Positions 5,251-6,522 of a stretch of DNA of 6,522 nucleotides are shown piece after piece (the stretch's first letter is position 1; each line of letters starts with the position of its first letter). The notes beneath the pieces were generated by a model, which saw only the letters and a list, made by a program, of their open reading frames with translations, was not told the DNA's origin and ran no database searches. The DNA lies in NCBI GenBank assembly GCA_003158365.1, contig PMIW01000218.1, positions 1 to 6,522 on the forward strand. The letters run 5' to 3'. The stretch comes from Ignavibacteriota bacterium (GTDB lineage Bacteria; Bacteroidota; Ignavibacteria; Tepidaquicellales; Tepidaquicellaceae). A program made the translations under genes and the position numbers.

Positions 5251-6522
5251 TTATTTTATCATCAACATTTTTTTGGAATCATTGAAATCCCCGGTTTCAA
5301 TCCTGTATATATAAAGACCGCTCGATAAATTCCTTCCGTCAAAATCGACATTGTATTCACCTGCCTGAAGTTTCTGGTTTACAAGTGTAGTTACAAGTTT
5401 GCCTGTTATGTCATAAACTTTTAGAGTAACAAAATTTATTTCTTTTAATTCGAATTTAATTTTTGTTGTCGGATTAAAAGGATTGGGATAATTGTCATAT
5501 AATTTATACTCAACGGGAATTTCATTATTTTCTACAACCGTTGAATTTGTTACGTTAAACATAAATCTTGTAGAAGGTGCTGTAGAGCCGGGAGGATTAA
5601 TACCGCTTCCGCCTGCAGGCAGAGTTGTACAAAAAGCATTTGGTAGAGCAATATCCTGTGCGGCAAAATAATATTCAACGCGTGTGCCTACAGCGCTTCC
5701 CGTTATCTGAAAATAAAAAGTATCGAGTGTAGTTGCAGAAGTATAATTTGCCGATGTATAAGAAGTCCAGTTAACTCCGGCGTTTGTCGATTTTCTGAAA
5801 TATATCCTGGGTGCTTCCCCGCTCCTTGTATATCTAATTATTCCGTTATCGAATACCCTTGCTTTAAGTGTTATTGTACCTGTGTTTGTGGTATTTGTGA
5901 ACGGTTGAACATGTACTATTGTTGGTGCTGTGTTGTCCAGTTTTCTTGCCGAATCTACTGACTGCTGAGCATCTATTATACCCCATCCATAAGTATTATT
6001 AGGTGAAGTATGGTTGCTTGCAAAGAATCTCAGTATTCCTCTCACCTGAATAGGTGTTAAGTTTTTATTTGCCGATAATACAAGTGCTGCAACTCCTGCT
6101 GTCAGGGGGCAGGAATAAGAAGTTCCGGAACCGTTCGTATATGTATTTGTCCCGGGAGTCGCAACATAGTTATTTGAACCCATAGCATCCACATCGGGTT
6201 TAATTCGCGGAGGAACATCAGTTGTAGGTCCCTGTGAACTGAAAGAAGCTATAGTACCCGAAGAAGATACTGCTCCGACAGTTATAATGCTATCTGCATC
6301 AGCAGGACCATTTAAAGTATTTATTGTACCGCCATTACCATTATTTCCGGCAGAATTACAAACTACAATTCCGTGTCGGGCTGCCAATGCAGCTGCAAGG
6401 GTAACGGGCAATGTATGTCCGTTCATATCCAAATATGTGTAACCGGGATAAGGAGAATCAAAAGCAAGGTATCCAAGTGAACTGGTAATAACATCTGCAC
6501 CAAGACTATCTGCCCATTGTGC
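5251..6522 (-). CDS. Subtilisin-family (S8) serine protease, C-terminal part, with T9SS sorting domain
   Basis: The frame is open to the right edge, so the N-terminus is missing; 423 residues are visible, and a TTG at 6432 is not a start because homologous sequence continues before it. Counting from the edge, residues 1-190 are the second half of a subtilase domain: G-A-D-V-I-T-S-S-L-G at 8-17, N-S-A-G-N at 56-60 with the oxyanion-hole Asn at 60, and G-T-S-Y-S-C-P-L at 133-140 with the catalytic Ser at 135. The catalytic Asp and His must lie outside the window. Residues about 198-325 are a beta-rich linker with one Asp-box-like motif at 245-252. Residues about 338-423 are a T9SS type A sorting domain (N-Y-P-N-P-F-N-P-T-T at 344-353), so the mature protease is expected at the surface or outside the cell. 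It converges on the propeller gene and shares its terminator. Confidence 0.93.
   Translation of the reverse strand, partial: AQWADSLGADVITSSLGYLAFDSPYPGYTYLDMNGHTLPVTLAAALAARHGIVVCNSAGNNGNGGTINTLNGPADADSIITVGAVSSSGTIASFSSQGPTTDVPPRIKPDVDAMGSNNYVATPGTNTYTNGSGTSYSCPLTAGVAALVLSANKNLTPIQVRGILRFFASNHTSPNNTYGWGIIDAQQSVDSARKLDNTAPTIVHVQPFTNTTNTGTITLKARVFDNGIIRYTRSGEAPRIYFRKSTNAGVNWTSYTSANYTSATTLDTFYFQITGSAVGTRVEYYFAAQDIALPNAFCTTLPAGGSGINPPGSTAPSTRFMFNVTNSTVVENNEIPVEYKLYDNYPNPFNPTTKIKFELKEINFVTLKVYDITGKLVTTLVNQKLQAGEYNVDFDGRNLSSGLYIYRIETGDFNDSKKMLMIK
5452..5511 (-). repeat. Right arm of the sorting-domain inverted repeat
   Basis: This is the minus-strand counterpart of 4907-4966, inside the protease gene. 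Because the genes converge, the two arms face each other across about 485 bases that hold both domain ends and the terminator. Confidence 0.7.

Noticed and set aside
6430..6432. TTG as the start of the protease
   Set aside because: The same frame continues without a stop to the window edge with typical subtilase sequence, so the gene is truncated by the window.

Overview
The window looks like a chromosomal segment of an AT-rich, Gram-negative bacterium of the Bacteroidetes/Chlorobi group, most likely the Ignavibacteria side. The best clue is that two unrelated genes end in the same kind of C-terminal domain, opening with N-Y-P-N-P-F-N-P-T-T and closing with a short Lys-rich strand. This is the type A sorting signal of the type IX secretion system (T9SS), in the wording typical of Ignavibacteria. 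The taxon is an inference from memory of such sequences; no rRNA or tRNA is present.

Layout, left to right. (1) Positions 1-106, minus strand: the first 35 codons of a membrane protein that runs off the left edge, possibly an APC-family amino acid permease. (2) Positions 138-193: a strong minus-strand intrinsic terminator between that gene and the next. (3) Positions 202-2379, minus: a complete PpiD/SurA-type membrane-anchored periplasmic peptidyl-prolyl isomerase and chaperone of 725 residues. (4) Positions 2380-2635: an AT-rich divergent promoter region with a Shine-Dalgarno site for the isomerase gene and a spaced inverted repeat. (5) Positions 2636-5170, plus: a large secreted protein of Asp-box (BNR) beta-propeller repeats with a T9SS sorting domain. 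(6) Positions 5171-5250: a short convergent spacer holding a near-perfect bidirectional terminator and a small degenerate repeat. (7) Positions 5251-6522, minus: the C-terminal 423 residues of a subtilisin-family (S8) serine protease, also with a T9SS sorting domain, running off the right edge.

The two convergent genes encode cargo predicted to cross the inner membrane by Sec and the outer membrane by T9SS, ending up on the cell surface or in the medium. The PpiD-like protein sits in the periplasmic compartment such cargo crosses and could help fold it, but no operon link exists: it is divergent from the propeller gene. No mobile element, CRISPR array, RNA gene or obvious new multi-gene system was seen. 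The items most worth a second look are non-coding: a terminator whose arm can alternatively pair with the downstream start codon, a degenerate intergenic repeat, and an inverted DNA repeat formed by the two sorting-domain coding segments.
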